From NCBI RefSeq assembly GCF_029263665.1, contig NZ_JAJUFQ010000004.1, positions 1 to 64,000 on the forward strand: 64,000 nt of DNA. The letters are read 5' to 3'. The first letter of the stretch is position 1. The number at the start of each line of letters is the position of its first letter. This DNA comes from Halomonas sp. GTDB lineage: Bacteria; Pseudomonadota; Gammaproteobacteria; Pseudomonadales; Halomonadaceae. Shown piece by piece: positions 38,504 through 48,152 of the stretch. The position numbers were made by a program, and so were the translations under genes. The notes below the pieces were generated by a model. It searched no databases. It was not told the DNA's origin and was given only the letters and a program-made list of their open reading frames with translations.

Positions 38504-39737
38504 AACGCAACACCTCCGCTGGCTGGACCCGTGCGGCTCGCCAGGCCGGGTACAGGGTGGAAAGGAAGGTCAGCACGAACGCCGCCGTCACGATCTGGCC
38601 TACATCGCTCCATATCAGCTGGGATGGCAGCTCACTGACAAAATAGACACCCGCGTCAAGGAAGTGGATGCCAAAGGTGTTTTCGACAAAGGCGATGATG
38701 TCAGACACGGTCAAGGCCAGGATGATGCCGAGAATCACCCCGATCACAATGCCGATGATGCCGATGGCCAGGCCTTGAACGATGAAGATACCCATGATCG
38801 AACGTGGCGTGGCACCGATGGTGCGCAGAATGGCGATATCCGCATGCTTGTCGGTGACAACCATGACCAGAGTGGAAACGATATTGAAAGCGGCTACCGC
38901 GACGATCACCGTCAACAGCAAGCCGATCATGCGCTTCTCCATCTGGATCGCCTGGAACAGGTTGCCCCGGGTATAAGTCCAGTCGAAACCGCGATATCCC
39001 TGGCCAAGCTGGTTGACGATATCCTGCGTCACGCCTCCCGACAGGAATAGGTCATCGAGCTCAAGCCGCAGGCCACCCACGGAATCGCCCATCCGTGCCA
39101 GAGTCTGCATGTCCTTGATATTGGCATAGGCCAGCGCAGAATCGAGGTCAGCCCCCACGCTGAAGATGCCACTGACCGTGAACCGCTTGAGGCGAGGGAA
39201 GACACCTCCGGGAGTAATCGAGGCCTCAGGCACCATCAGGGTAACGCTATCCCCTACGCCAACGCCCAGGTTGCGCGCCAGGATCGAACCCAGCACGACA
39301 TTCCAGGAACCTGGCTTGAGGTCATCGAGACTGCCACGCTGCATATGTTCATCAACGATGGACACACGGCTTTCCCAGTCGGGCATGATGCCATTGACCA
39401 TACCCCCCTGGTTATGACCATTCACCGAGAACATGCCCTGCTGTTCGATATAAGGCGCCGCCCCGATGACATGCTCATGCTGCATAAGGCGCTCGGCCAG
39501 AGGCTCCCAGTCGGTCATGCCTCCGGCCTCTTCGATCTGCACGTGGGGCACCATGCCCAGTATTCGTTCGCGTAGTTCCCGGTCAAAGCCATTCATGACT
39601 GACAGCACCAGGATCAACACGGCAACCCCGAGGGTCAGACCGAGCATGGAGGTCAACGAAATGAAGGAGATGAAGTGGTTACGTCGCTTGGCTCGCACAT
39701 AGCGTAGCCCGATCAGAAACGGTAGTCGGTCAAGCAT
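38496..39737 (-). CDS. Lipoprotein-releasing ABC transporter permease (LolC/E or LolF type)
   Basis: 413 residues with the MacB/LolCE layout: N-terminal helix (FISFISLTSMLGLTLGVAVLILVLSVMNGF), a large periplasmic domain (about 50-270), and three C-terminal helices (LLLTVIVAVAAFNIVSTLVMVV, GIIGIVIGVILGIILA, VTAAFVLTFLSTLYPAWRAA). AAGGAAAGAG precedes the ATG. Enterobacteria have lolC-lolD-lolE; here only one permease gene is seen, and the other neighbour is the terminator. This fits a LolDF homodimeric system, unless a lolE lies elsewhere. Confidence 0.9.
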   Translation of the reverse strand: MLDRLPFLIGLRYVRAKRRNHFISFISLTSMLGLTLGVAVLILVLSVMNGFDRELRERILGMVPHVQIEEAGGMTDWEPLAERLMQHEHVIGAAPYIEQQGMFSVNGHNQGGMVNGIMPDWESRVSIVDEHMQRGSLDDLKPGSWNVVLGSILARNLGVGVGDSVTLMVPEASITPGGVFPRLKRFTVSGIFSVGADLDSALAYANIKDMQTLARMGDSVGGLRLELDDLFLSGGVTQDIVNQLGQGYRGFDWTYTRGNLFQAIQMEKRMIGLLLTVIVAVAAFNIVSTLVMVVTDKHADIAILRTIGATPRSIMGIFIVQGLAIGIIGIVIGVILGIILALTVSDIIAFVENTFGIHFLDAGVYFVSELPSQLIWSDVGQIVTAAFVLTFLSTLYPAWRAARVQPAEVLRYE

Positions 39738-39883
39738 GGACTCTTTCCTTGTCGGCAGGCCGACATGGTACGGTTTTTTAGCGTCCGCTGCATCGCTCTA
39801 GGGTGTGATTTGCGAGATCCTTGCATCTTCGTGCACTCAAGCCTACATTTCGGCCTCTCCCCATTCCTGCTTCGAGGCCATCC

Positions 39884-40951
39884 ATGCAGCGTCTCCTTCC
39901 CGAATGGCATCCCCAGGATGCTGTCCAGTTGACCTGGCCACGCCATGACGGCGATTGGGCTCCAATGCTTGCCTCCATCGAGCACATGCTCGAGCAGATT
40001 GCCCTGATCGTCAGTCGCTATCAGAGCGTGGTCATTGGCGTTCCCAGTGACACGATTCGCACAGAACTGACCAAGCGCCTGCGACAACGTGGCGCTGACC
40101 CGCAGAATCTGATTGTGACCGTCGTCGACAGCGACGACACCTGGGCCCGGGATCATGGCCCACTCGCGACAGCGAACGAGAGCGGCAACTTGTGTCTGCA
40201 TGACTTTGTCTTCACCGGCTGGGGCGGCAAGTTTCCCGCTTCACGCGACAATTGCATCAGCCAACAGCTGGCCGATGCTGGACTCATGGCCTGCGAGCTG
40301 ATTCGCCATGACCTGGTTCTGGAAGGCGGTGCTCTGGAAACTGATGGACAGGGAACGCTGCTGACCACCGAGGCTTGCCTGCTCAACCCGAATCGCAACC
40401 CTGAGCTCGACCGCAATGCCATGGAAACCCAGCTCAAGGATGCCCTGGGCATCGAACGGGTATTGTGGCTGCGCCATGGCCACCTGGAAGGTGATGACAC
40501 TGACAGCCATATCGACACTCTGGCACGCTTCTGTGACCCCAGCACGATTGCCTACGTACGCTGTGACGACCCGGATGACCCTCATTTTGCGGCGTTCGAT
40601 GCCATGGAGCAGGAACTCCAGGCCTTGCGCCAGGCGGATGGGGCCCCCTATCGCCTGATTCCCCTGCCCTGGCCTCAAGCCTGTTACGATGCAGATGATG
40701 GTCACCGTCTACCTGCGACCTATGCCAATTTTTTGATCATCAATGGCGCAGTGCTGGTCCCGGTGTATGGAGACAGTCATGACCGCGAGGCCTTGAATGC
40801 CCTGGCCATGGCGTTTCCGGGGCGCGACATCCTGGCCGTGGATGCCAGTACCGCCATCCGACAGCATGGCAGCCTGCACTGCCTGACCATGCAATGGCCT
40901 CGTGGGGCTCTCGCCACCTCCCAGATCCATCGCCAAGGAGACACACCATGA
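39884..40951 (+). CDS. aguA: Agmatine deiminase
   Basis: ATG 39884 (MQRLLPEWHPQDAVQLTWPRHDGDW) is chosen over the earlier track start. 355 residues. Landmarks of the guanidine-modifying fold are TWARDHGP, DLVLEGGALETDGQGTLLTTEACLLNPNRNP, LWLRHGHLEGDDTDSHIDTLARF and the nucleophile cysteine in GSLHCLTMQWP. It turns agmatine into N-carbamoylputrescine. ATGA overlap with aguB supports a two-gene operon for arginine-decarboxylase-dependent putrescine synthesis. Confidence 0.94.
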   Translation: MQRLLPEWHPQDAVQLTWPRHDGDWAPMLASIEHMLEQIALIVSRYQSVVIGVPSDTIRTELTKRLRQRGADPQNLIVTVVDSDDTWARDHGPLATANESGNLCLHDFVFTGWGGKFPASRDNCISQQLADAGLMACELIRHDLVLEGGALETDGQGTLLTTEACLLNPNRNPELDRNAMETQLKDALGIERVLWLRHGHLEGDDTDSHIDTLARFCDPSTIAYVRCDDPDDPHFAAFDAMEQELQALRQADGAPYRLIPLPWPQACYDADDGHRLPATYANFLIINGAVLVPVYGDSHDREALNALAMAFPGRDILAVDASTAIRQHGSLHCLTMQWPRGALATSQIHRQGDTP

Positions 40952-41850
40952 CACGCCAACTCACTGTCGGCCTGGTTCAGCAGGCCGCCTGGCCGGACAA
41001 GGCCAAGAGTCTCGCCGAAAGCGAGGCTGGTATTCGTGAACTCGCCGCCAAGGGCGCCAAGCTGGTGATGCTGCAGGAACTGCATGCCACCCATTACTTC
41101 TGCCAGCATGAAGATACCGAGCTATTTGACCTGGCCGAACCCCTGGACGGCCCCACCGGGGCCCGTCTGGCACAACTGGCAGCAGAACTCGACATCGTCC
41201 TGATGGGCTCATTGTTCGAACGCCGGGCCCCCGGTGTCTACCACAACACGGCGGTGGTCTACGATGGAAAGCGGGGTGCGGTCGGCCAGTATCGCAAGAT
41301 GCATATTCCGGATGACCCGGGATTCTACGAGAAGTTTTACTTCACTCCTGGTGATCATGACGCTGCACGTAACGAAGGTTTTACCCCCATCGACACTTCT
41401 GTAGGTCGTTTGGGTGTGCTGGTCTGCTGGGATCAGTGGTACCCCGAGGCAGCCCGCCTGATGGCCCTGGCAGGGGCAGAGCTGCTCCTTTATCCCACCG
41501 CCATCGGCTGGAACCCTCAGGACGATGAGGCCGAGAAAACACGCCAGAAAGATGCCTGGACCATCATCCAGCGCAGCCACGGCGTGGCCAACGGCATTCC
41601 AGTACTGGTCGCCAACCGTGTCGGCCATGAGCCAGACTTGTCCGGCGTCGGCGCCGGTATCGATTTCTGGGGGGGAAGCTTCGTCTGCGGCCCCCAGGGA
41701 GAACTTCTGGCACATGCGGGCACCGAGTCCGAACGCATGCTGGTGACTCTCGACCTGGATCATGGCGAGAACGTCCGTCGCTGGTGGCCCTATCTACGTG
41801 ATCGCCGGGTGGATGCGTACGGGGATCTGACCCGCCGCCTGCGCGATTAG
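40948..41850 (+). CDS. aguB: N-carbamoylputrescine amidase
   Basis: ATG 40948 has AAGGAG 7 bases upstream. 300 residues, nitrilase superfamily: glutamate in LQELHATHYFC, lysine in GQYRKMHIPDDPGF, nucleophile cysteine in VLVCWDQWYPEAARL. It hydrolyses N-carbamoylputrescine to putrescine, CO2 and ammonia. A strong terminator follows about 70 bases later. Confidence 0.95.
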   Translation: MTRQLTVGLVQQAAWPDKAKSLAESEAGIRELAAKGAKLVMLQELHATHYFCQHEDTELFDLAEPLDGPTGARLAQLAAELDIVLMGSLFERRAPGVYHNTAVVYDGKRGAVGQYRKMHIPDDPGFYEKFYFTPGDHDAARNEGFTPIDTSVGRLGVLVCWDQWYPEAARLMALAGAELLLYPTAIGWNPQDDEAEKTRQKDAWTIIQRSHGVANGIPVLVANRVGHEPDLSGVGAGIDFWGGSFVCGPQGELLAHAGTESERMLVTLDLDHGENVRRWWPYLRDRRVDAYGDLTRRLRD

Positions 41851-41916
41851 GCGCTGTCTGCAAAGTACCTGCGCTTGCTCAAGCGGTGTTATCAGCTGTC
41901 GGGACTCTCTCTGAAA

Positions 41917-41953
41917 GCAGAAAGCCCGGGAAATTTCCCGGGCTTTCTGCTTC
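41917..41953. terminator. Bidirectional terminator between aguB and the mutT fusion
   Basis: AAGCAGAAAGCCCGGGAAATTTCCCGGGCTTTCTGCTT is a fully symmetric hairpin that can end both aguB (plus) and the mutT fusion gene (minus). Confidence 0.92.
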
Positions 41954-41983
41954 ATGGCCATGCCTGCATCCATCAGCAGTCCA

Positions 41984-42940
41984 TCAACTCCAGAAATCGC
42001 GGATGGAGGCAATACCCTGGGCGCCTACGGCTCGAGCATGGTTGGCATCGTGTCGGGTCATGCCGCCGAGAGCAAAGACCGGCATGCCCGCACGTTCCAC
42101 CAGTTCCTGAAAGTCATGCCAGCCAATCGGCGGCACTTCCGGGTGAGAAGGCGTCGTGCGCAATGGCGACAGCGTGACAAAATCACAACCGATGCGTGCA
42201 GCCTGATCGAGCTGCGCCTTGTCGTGGGTAGATGCCGACAACCACTTGCTGTCGATGATCGGACGACGTTCCAGACTCATCAGACGCTGACTGGTCAAGT
42301 GAATACCATCTGCATCTACACGCTTCAATAGCTCCGGTTCTGCGTTGAGCACCAGGCGGGCATCATACTGGCGGCACAGTTCCAAGGCACGTTCTGCTCG
42401 AGCAACATAGGCATCTTCATCCAGATCCTTGGCCCGCAGTTGCACCAGTCGAACACCATCTTCCCGGAGCGCTCTCTCCAGCTTGGCGTCGAATGCCGCA
42501 TCGTCGCCTTCCTCTCCAGTGATGAGGAATTCGCATGGCAGCATGACAGCCCGAAGAATCGGCAGGTTGGCAGCTGGGAACGGGTAGCTGTGCAGCTCTT
42601 CCATCGGCACCCAGCGAACAGCTTGACCTTCACGACCGAAGGGTTCGCCAGCGAAGTCCCGGACCTGCCATACATCCAGCAGGATGTGCTTGTCAGGATA
42701 TTCGTGATGAATGCGAATCAACGGTTGAGCACGGAGAATCTCGATACCGAGTTCCTCGTGCAGTTCACGCTTGAGTGCTTCCAGGCCTGTCTCATAAGGC
42801 GCCAGCTTGCCACCCGGAAACTCCCACAGGCCACCCTGATCGACGTTGGAGGGGCGACGTGCCAACAGCACCTCTTTACCGTCGCTACTGACGATGGCTG
42901 CCGCCGCTACGTGCACCCTTCTCTTTACAATTGTGTCCAT
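41984..42940 (-). CDS. mutT: MutT-ThiE fusion (Nudix hydrolase plus thiamine-phosphate-synthase-like domain)
   Basis: 318 residues in two domains. Residues about 5-135 are the MutT Nudix hydrolase with the Nudix box GGKLAPYETGLEALKRELHEEL-type pattern (GX5EX7REVxEExG). Residues about 145-318 are a TIM-barrel related to ThiE/TenI (RLVQLRAKDLDE, ADGIHLTSQRLM, VTLSPLRTTPSHPE, PVFALGGMT). MutT removes 8-oxo-dGTP; the second part in such pseudomonad-type fusions has no proven activity and lacks several ThiE residues. It follows argJ on the same strand. Confidence 0.92.
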   Translation of the reverse strand: MDTIVKRRVHVAAAAIVSSDGKEVLLARRPSNVDQGGLWEFPGGKLAPYETGLEALKRELHEELGIEILRAQPLIRIHHEYPDKHILLDVWQVRDFAGEPFGREGQAVRWVPMEELHSYPFPAANLPILRAVMLPCEFLITGEEGDDAAFDAKLERALREDGVRLVQLRAKDLDEDAYVARAERALELCRQYDARLVLNAEPELLKRVDADGIHLTSQRLMSLERRPIIDSKWLSASTHDKAQLDQAARIGCDFVTLSPLRTTPSHPEVPPIGWHDFQELVERAGMPVFALGGMTRHDANHARAVGAQGIASIRDFWS

Positions 42941-43052
42941 TCAACCCTACCAGCTTAGCTGCGAGCCCATGCCCGCCAGATGTTTTCCCCGGTGTTCCTG
43001 CATGCCTCTCACCGAAAGCATTGATGCTTGACTGCGGCTCTTGATGATCGAC

Positions 43053-44282
43053 TTAACTGCGATAGTCTGCGTTGATCGATACGTAGTCATGCGACAGATC
43101 CGATGTCCAGACCGTGGCGGCAGCATCACCACGCCCGAGATCAATACGAATCTCGATCTCTTCACGTGCCATGACCGCACTACCGGCGTCCTCGGTATAA
43201 CTTGCTGCACGTCCACCATTCTGTACCAGACGGACTCCGCCGAGATCGATGACCACCTTGTCGACATCGAAGTCCTCCACCGAGGCCCGCCCCACTGCAG
43301 CAAGGATGCGCCCCCAGTTGGCATCACTGGCATAAAGCGCCGTCTTGACCAGCGGCGAATGCGCTACGGTGAAGGCCACTTCACGGGCTTCGTCCTCGTT
43401 CATGGCACCATCGACCTGCAGGGTCACGAACTTGGTAGCACCTTCACCATCACGAATGATGGCTTGAGCCAGCTCGATCAACACTTCATCCAGTGCTGAC
43501 CGGAACCTTTTCAGGTCTTCCTCGCTATCCACACGAGTCGCCTTGCCGGTAGCAATCAACATGCAGGCGTCATTGGTGGAAGTGTCGCTGTCCACGGTGA
43601 TGCTGTTGAAGGAGCGCTTTACCCCAGCACGCAACAACTCTTCCAGCGCGGCCTGTTCGATACCAGCATCCGTGGCGACAAATCCCAGCATGGTGGCCAT
43701 GTCAGGGCGAATCATCCCGGAGCCCTTGGCAATGCCATTCAGAGTAACGACTCCACCACTCAGCTCGATGCGGCGACTGGCGCCTTTGACTCGAGTGTCA
43801 GTCGTCAGAATGCCTTCAGCAGCCAGCTTCCAGGCATCGCCATCATCGGCCAAGGCTTCCAGGGCAGCAGGCAGACCCGCCAGCAATCGGTCCATCGGTA
43901 GAGGTTCACCGATCACTCCGGTAGAAAACGGCAGTACAGAGCAGTCGGCGACCCCACCGAGACGCGCCAGTGCCGAGCAGGTCTCTCGCGCATCTCGCAT
44001 ACCAATGTCCCCGGTTCCAGCATTGGCATTGCCCGTGTTGATGATCAGATAACGCACCCCATGGGACGCAGCCACGGCCTCTGCCAGGTGAGCCTTGGCA
44101 ACATGCACCGGGGCGGCGCAGAAGGCGTTGCGGGTGAATGTGCCCGCTACCGAGGCTCCTTCAGCGATCTCTATCAGCGTCAGATCGCGGCGGCCAGGCT
44201 TCTTGATCCCTGCCATTGAGGTACCCAGACGCACACCTTCTATGCGCGACATGTCAGGGAAGCGGTTGTCACCCACTGCCAT
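43053..44282 (-). CDS. argJ: Glutamate N-acetyltransferase/amino-acid acetyltransferase
   Basis: 409 residues. The self-cleavage site with the nucleophilic threonine is in GMIRPDMATMLGF (cleaved before T of ATML). RLGTSMAGIKKPGRRDLTL opens the alpha chain, and KTALYASDANWGRILAAVGR is in the beta chain. ArgJ recycles the acetyl group between ornithine and glutamate in arginine synthesis; whether it also uses acetyl-CoA (bifunctional) is not clear from sequence. It is downstream of secA by 134 bases. Confidence 0.95.
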   Translation of the reverse strand: MAVGDNRFPDMSRIEGVRLGTSMAGIKKPGRRDLTLIEIAEGASVAGTFTRNAFCAAPVHVAKAHLAEAVAASHGVRYLIINTGNANAGTGDIGMRDARETCSALARLGGVADCSVLPFSTGVIGEPLPMDRLLAGLPAALEALADDGDAWKLAAEGILTTDTRVKGASRRIELSGGVVTLNGIAKGSGMIRPDMATMLGFVATDAGIEQAALEELLRAGVKRSFNSITVDSDTSTNDACMLIATGKATRVDSEEDLKRFRSALDEVLIELAQAIIRDGEGATKFVTLQVDGAMNEDEAREVAFTVAHSPLVKTALYASDANWGRILAAVGRASVEDFDVDKVVIDLGGVRLVQNGGRAASYTEDAGSAVMAREEIEIRIDLGRGDAAATVWTSDLSHDYVSINADYRS

Positions 44283-44416
44283 TGATTTATCTCCTTACAT
44301 TGGCCGCCCCAACACCGGGGCTAACCTCAAATCGCATCTAGAGCCACATGGAAACGTTGTGCAGGATAAAGCGAATCTGCATGACTCTCCTACACAAACG
44401 TTTCAGGCAGGCGTCC

Positions 44417-47152
44417 TCAGTTCAGCTTGCCGCAGCACTGCTTGTACTTCTTGCCAGAACCGCAGGGACAAGGATCATTACGCCCGACCTTAGGCGCTTC
44501 TCGACGCACCGGGCGCGCTTCGTCTTCGCCCTCGAAGCCCTCTTCTTCCGCTCCCTCGGCCACTGTGGCAAGGGCTGCTTCAGGATGACGGTTGTCAGCC
44601 TTGGCTGATTCCCGTGCCAGTGCCTCACGACGTTGTTGTTCCAGGGCATCGACCTCTTCCGGAGCACGCACCTGCACATGACTGAGGATGCGCGTCACGT
44701 CGGCCTTGATATTCACCAGCAGATTCTGGAACAGCTCAAAGGACTCGCGCTTGTATTCCTGCTTGGGGTTCTTCTGCGCATAGCCACGCAAGTGAATGCC
44801 ACGGCGCAGCAGATCCATGGACTGCAGGTGTTCTTTCCAGCGAGTATCCAGCACCTGCAACATGACTTGCTTCTCAAAGCGACGCATCAGCTCTCCGCCA
44901 GCCGTCGCCACCTTGTTCTCATAGGCTTCGCGGTGCAGCTTCTGAAGACGTTCGCGCAGCTCTTCCTCATGGAATCGCTCGTCGCTTTCAGCCCACTCCA
45001 CCACGGGTACCTCAAGGTTGAATTCGCTCTTGAGATGAGCTTCCAATCCAGGTAAATCCCATTGCTCAGGCAAGCTCTGTGGCGGCACAAAGGCACTGAC
45101 AGCCTCATCCAGCACTTCAGCACGAATACCGGTCACATTCTCGGATACATCCTCGGCTGCGAGAATCTCGTTACGTTGCTCGTAGATCACATGACGCTGG
45201 TCGTTGGCCACATCGTCATATTCCAGCAACTGCTTACGGATATCGAAGTTGCGACCTTCGACTTTCTTCTGTGCCCGCTCCACGGCATTGGATACCATCT
45301 TATGCTCGATGGCCTCGCCGCGCTCCAGCCCCAACGCCTGCATCAAGCGCTGTACCCGCTCGGAGCCGAACAAGCGCATCAGATTGTCTTCCAGGGACAG
45401 GAAGAAACGCGTGGAGCCCGGGTCACCCTGACGGCCAGAACGTCCCCGCAGCTGGTTGTCGATACGACGGGATTCGTGGCGCTCGGAGCCAATCACATGC
45501 AAGCCACCGGCATCCAGCACTGCCTGGTGACGCTCGGCCCAGGCACTCTTGAGGTCTTCGATCTGTTCATCGGAAGGCGACTCAAGCTTGGCGGCCTCTG
45601 CCTCCCAGTTCCCCCCCAGCATGATGTCCGTACCACGCCCGGCCATGTTGGTCGCAATGGTGACCGCTCCAGGACGACCGGCCTGAGCGATGATTTCGGC
45701 TTCTCGCTGGTGCTGCTTGGCATTCAGCACGTTGAAGTTGATGCCTGCCTTGCGCATCATCTCGGCCAGGTACTCGGAGGTCTCGATGGATGCAGTACCG
45801 ACCAGTACCGGGCGCCCGGCCTCGACCTGTACCTTGACGTCCTCGATGATGGCCTCGAACTTCTCCTCGGTGCTGAGGTAGACGAGGTCGTTCATATCCT
45901 TACGCGCGATCGGTCTGTTGGTCGGAATGACCACCACGTCCAGGCCATAGATCTGGCGGAATTCGAAGGCCTCGGTATCCGCGGTACCTGTCATGCCCGA
46001 GAGCTTGTCATAAAGACGGAAATAGTTCTGGAAGGTTGTCGAAGCCAGGGTCTGGCTCTCGCGCTGGACAGTGACCCCCTCCTTCGCTTCGATAGCCTGA
46101 TGCAACCCCTCAGACCAACGGCGGCCCGGCATGGTACGACCAGTATGCTCGTCAACGATGACAACCTGGCCGTTGCTGACAATGTAATCCACATCTTTGT
46201 GGTACAAGTGGCGTGCACGCAGAGCCGAGTTCATATGCTGCAACAGGTTAAGGTTCTGGGCGGCATACAGGGAGTCGTTTTCTGTCAGCAAGCCCTGCGC
46301 CTGCAGCATCTCTTCGACCCGATGATGGCCTATCTCCGTCAGTTCCACCTGCTTCTGTTTCTCGTCGAGGATGAAGTCGCCCGTCTCCGGGTCCTCTTCA
46401 TCCGCACAACGTGTCAGTTGAATGGCCAGGCGATCCACGACCTTGTACAGCTCAGTGTTCTCATCCACCGCTCCGGAAATGATCAGCGGAGTGCGGGCTT
46501 CATCGATGAGAATGGAATCCACTTCGTCAACAATGGCAAAATTCAGGCCGCGCTGCACCTTATCGTCCAGCGAGAACGCCATGTTGTCGCGCAGGTAGTC
46601 GAAGCCGAATTCGTTGTTGGTTCCATAGGTAATGTCGCAGCCATAGGCCTGGCGTTTCTCTTCCGACGTCTGGCCGGCAAAGATGACACCCACGCTGAGC
46701 CCGAGGAATTCATACAAGGGCTTCATCCAGCCAGCATCACGGCGGGCCAGATAATCGTTCACAGTGACGACATGCACCCCATTGCCAGGCAAGGCGTTCA
46801 GATACACCGCCAAGGTTGCCACCAGGGTCTTGCCCTCACCGGTCTTCATCTCGGCGATGCGACCGCGGTTGAGTGTCATGCCGCCGATCATCTGGACATC
46901 GAAGTGGCGCATGCCCATGATGCGCTTGCTTGCTTCACGCACCGTAGCGAAGGCCTCGGGCAGCAGTGACTCCAGGCTCTCACCATCCGCCAGACGCTGA
47001 CGGAATTCATCGGTACGAGCTTGCAGTGCTGCATCGTCCAGGGCCTCCAGGCTGGGCTCCAGACTATTGATCGCACGCACCTGGCGGGTCATGCGTTTCA
47101 CTTCACGGTCATTCTTGGAACCGACGACTTTACGTAGCAACGAGTTGATCAT
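44417..47152 (-). CDS. secA: Preprotein translocase ATPase SecA
   Basis: 911 residues, normal for gammaproteobacteria. Walker [30 protein letters not shown], the variable linker, QVDRGSGRQGD-like [15 protein letters not shown], and the C-terminal zinc/SecB-binding tail [20 protein letters not shown]. SecA drives protein export through SecYEG. The Shine-Dalgarno before ATG 47152 is weak (ATGGACC), and a signal-peptide ORF lies upstream, the arrangement seen with secM. Confidence 0.98.
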   Translation of the reverse strand: MINSLLRKVVGSKNDREVKRMTRQVRAINSLEPSLEALDDAALQARTDEFRQRLADGESLESLLPEAFATVREASKRIMGMRHFDVQMIGGMTLNRGRIAEMKTGEGKTLVATLAVYLNALPGNGVHVVTVNDYLARRDAGWMKPLYEFLGLSVGVIFAGQTSEEKRQAYGCDITYGTNNEFGFDYLRDNMAFSLDDKVQRGLNFAIVDEVDSILIDEARTPLIISGAVDENTELYKVVDRLAIQLTRCADEEDPETGDFILDEKQKQVELTEIGHHRVEEMLQAQGLLTENDSLYAAQNLNLLQHMNSALRARHLYHKDVDYIVSNGQVVIVDEHTGRTMPGRRWSEGLHQAIEAKEGVTVQRESQTLASTTFQNYFRLYDKLSGMTGTADTEAFEFRQIYGLDVVVIPTNRPIARKDMNDLVYLSTEEKFEAIIEDVKVQVEAGRPVLVGTASIETSEYLAEMMRKAGINFNVLNAKQHQREAEIIAQAGRPGAVTIATNMAGRGTDIMLGGNWEAEAAKLESPSDEQIEDLKSAWAERHQAVLDAGGLHVIGSERHESRRIDNQLRGRSGRQGDPGSTRFFLSLEDNLMRLFGSERVQRLMQALGLERGEAIEHKMVSNAVERAQKKVEGRNFDIRKQLLEYDDVANDQRHVIYEQRNEILAAEDVSENVTGIRAEVLDEAVSAFVPPQSLPEQWDLPGLEAHLKSEFNLEVPVVEWAESDERFHEEELRERLQKLHREAYENKVATAGGELMRRFEKQVMLQVLDTRWKEHLQSMDLLRRGIHLRGYAQKNPKQEYKRESFELFQNLLVNIKADVTRILSHVQVRAPEEVDALEQQRREALARESAKADNRHPEAALATVAEGAEEEGFEGEDEARPVRREAPKVGRNDPCPCGSGKKYKQCCGKLN

Positions 47153-47244
47153 AAAAGGTCCATAAACGAGTCCTGCGTCAGTGGCAGAGACCCTATAGTG
47201 CGTAGGAAATAGTGGCGATACAGTTCATTGATGACGCATACAGA

Positions 47245-47592
47245 TCAGGCCAGCAAAGGCGGGCCTCGCCGGGAAACGACATCAAGCGCAGCCACAAGGC
47301 GCACCCATGGTTCGGATCTTGGAGAACTGACGATCTCTCGATCATGAAGTCTTCGTGTCCAGAGTGGAGACGAGAAGAAACGGCGACGAGCATTAAGTAC
47401 ACTGCGCGCACGAATCATGGCGGGAGCCATGATGCAGATCTGGACCAGCCGATCGCTGAATGGAGTCCCCTGAGACTGGGCCAACCCCGCCGGCAGCAGA
47501 CAGCCGACCAGCAGCCCAGCCAGCCACAAGCGTGTCATGGCACGCCGGGTACTGGTATCAGCACTGCTGGAAGGTGGGGCAACAACGGCCAT
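47245..47592 (-). CDS. Candidate secretion-monitor peptide upstream of secA (SecM-like)
   Basis: A 115-codon ORF on the secA strand ending 92 bases before secA. ATG 47592 has AAGGAG 12 bases upstream, which is long spacing. Residues about 17-40 look like a Sec signal peptide: basic TRRAMTR, hydrophobic LWLAGLLVGCLLPAGLA, then AQSQG. The rest is basic, with FFSSPLW (compare FSTPVW in E. coli SecM) and the end RRGPPLLA-stop (compare [8 protein letters not shown]-stop). I do not recognise it as a member of a named family, and the codon use of the second half is poor (AGA, CGA, CGG). It could be a true arrest peptide, a degraded gene or chance. Confidence 0.4.
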   Translation of the reverse strand: MAVVAPPSSSADTSTRRAMTRLWLAGLLVGCLLPAGLAQSQGTPFSDRLVQICIMAPAMIRARSVLNARRRFFSSPLWTRRLHDREIVSSPRSEPWVRLVAALDVVSRRGPPLLA

Positions 47593-47696
47593 ACGGTCAA
47601 GCAACTCCTTGGCATGCTAGACTCAGGCAACAAGCCAGAGTACAGGCAGCAACGACTGGTATAAATCCCGGGTCTTTCACCCCGAGAAAGAGGCAT

Positions 47697-48152
47697 ATGA
47701 GTATAAAGGTTAAGCGGTTCCGCGCCCAGCCCATGTCCCGCCTCCTGAACAGAGGCGAATTAGGTAGTCTGATGCATATGGCACGCCTGCTGGAAAAGGC
47801 GCAGAACCACCTACGTCAGCACCTTACCCATGATCTGGCCGAGCACCTGTTCGTTGGTGGCTACCGCAATGGCCGTTTGACCCTGATAACCGATGGTGCC
47901 GCCTGGCTGACACGATTACGCTACGAGCAACCGCGCCTGCTGTCACTCCTCCATCAACTGCCTGAGTTTGCCGCCGTCACCGGCTTCCAGCTCAAGGTGA
48001 GACCTGTCAGGCCTGCCAAGGCACCTCTCCGCCAGACCCGCCGCCTTCCTGCCCAGGCCGGCAAGGAAATTGCCACCTGCGCCGAAGACACTGACGATCC
48101 CAAGCTGAAGCAAGCACTGCAACGCCTGGCCTCCCATGCCGAGCACGAGTAG
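47697..48152 (+). CDS. dciA: DciA/DUF721 family protein
   Basis: ATG 47697 (MSIKVKRFRAQPMSRLL) has AAAGAGG upstream; the longer track ORF is rejected. 151 residues. The DUF721 core is LMHMARLLEKAQNHLRQHLTHDLAEHLFVGGYRNGRLTLITDGAAWLTRLRYEQPRLLSLL. DciA loads the replicative helicase DnaB in bacteria without DnaC. The gene next to secA and lpxC is a conserved place in pseudomonads and halomonads. The C-terminal 50 residues are low in complexity. Confidence 0.88.
   Translation: MSIKVKRFRAQPMSRLLNRGELGSLMHMARLLEKAQNHLRQHLTHDLAEHLFVGGYRNGRLTLITDGAAWLTRLRYEQPRLLSLLHQLPEFAAVTGFQLKVRPVRPAKAPLRQTRRLPAQAGKEIATCAEDTDDPKLKQALQRLASHAEHE

Noticed and set aside
44349-44404. Inverted words ggaaacgttgtg and cacaaacgtttc between secA and argJ
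   Set aside because: A bulged, distant pair without T-run; could be a weak terminator but support is poor.
45062-46969. 635-residue plus-strand ORF opposite secA
   Set aside because: It lies wholly opposite a fully conserved secA; shadow of its codon bias.
47212-47664. 150-residue plus-strand ORF opposite the candidate secM-like gene
   Set aside because: No signal peptide or family pattern, composition polar and irregular; runs into the dciA leader.
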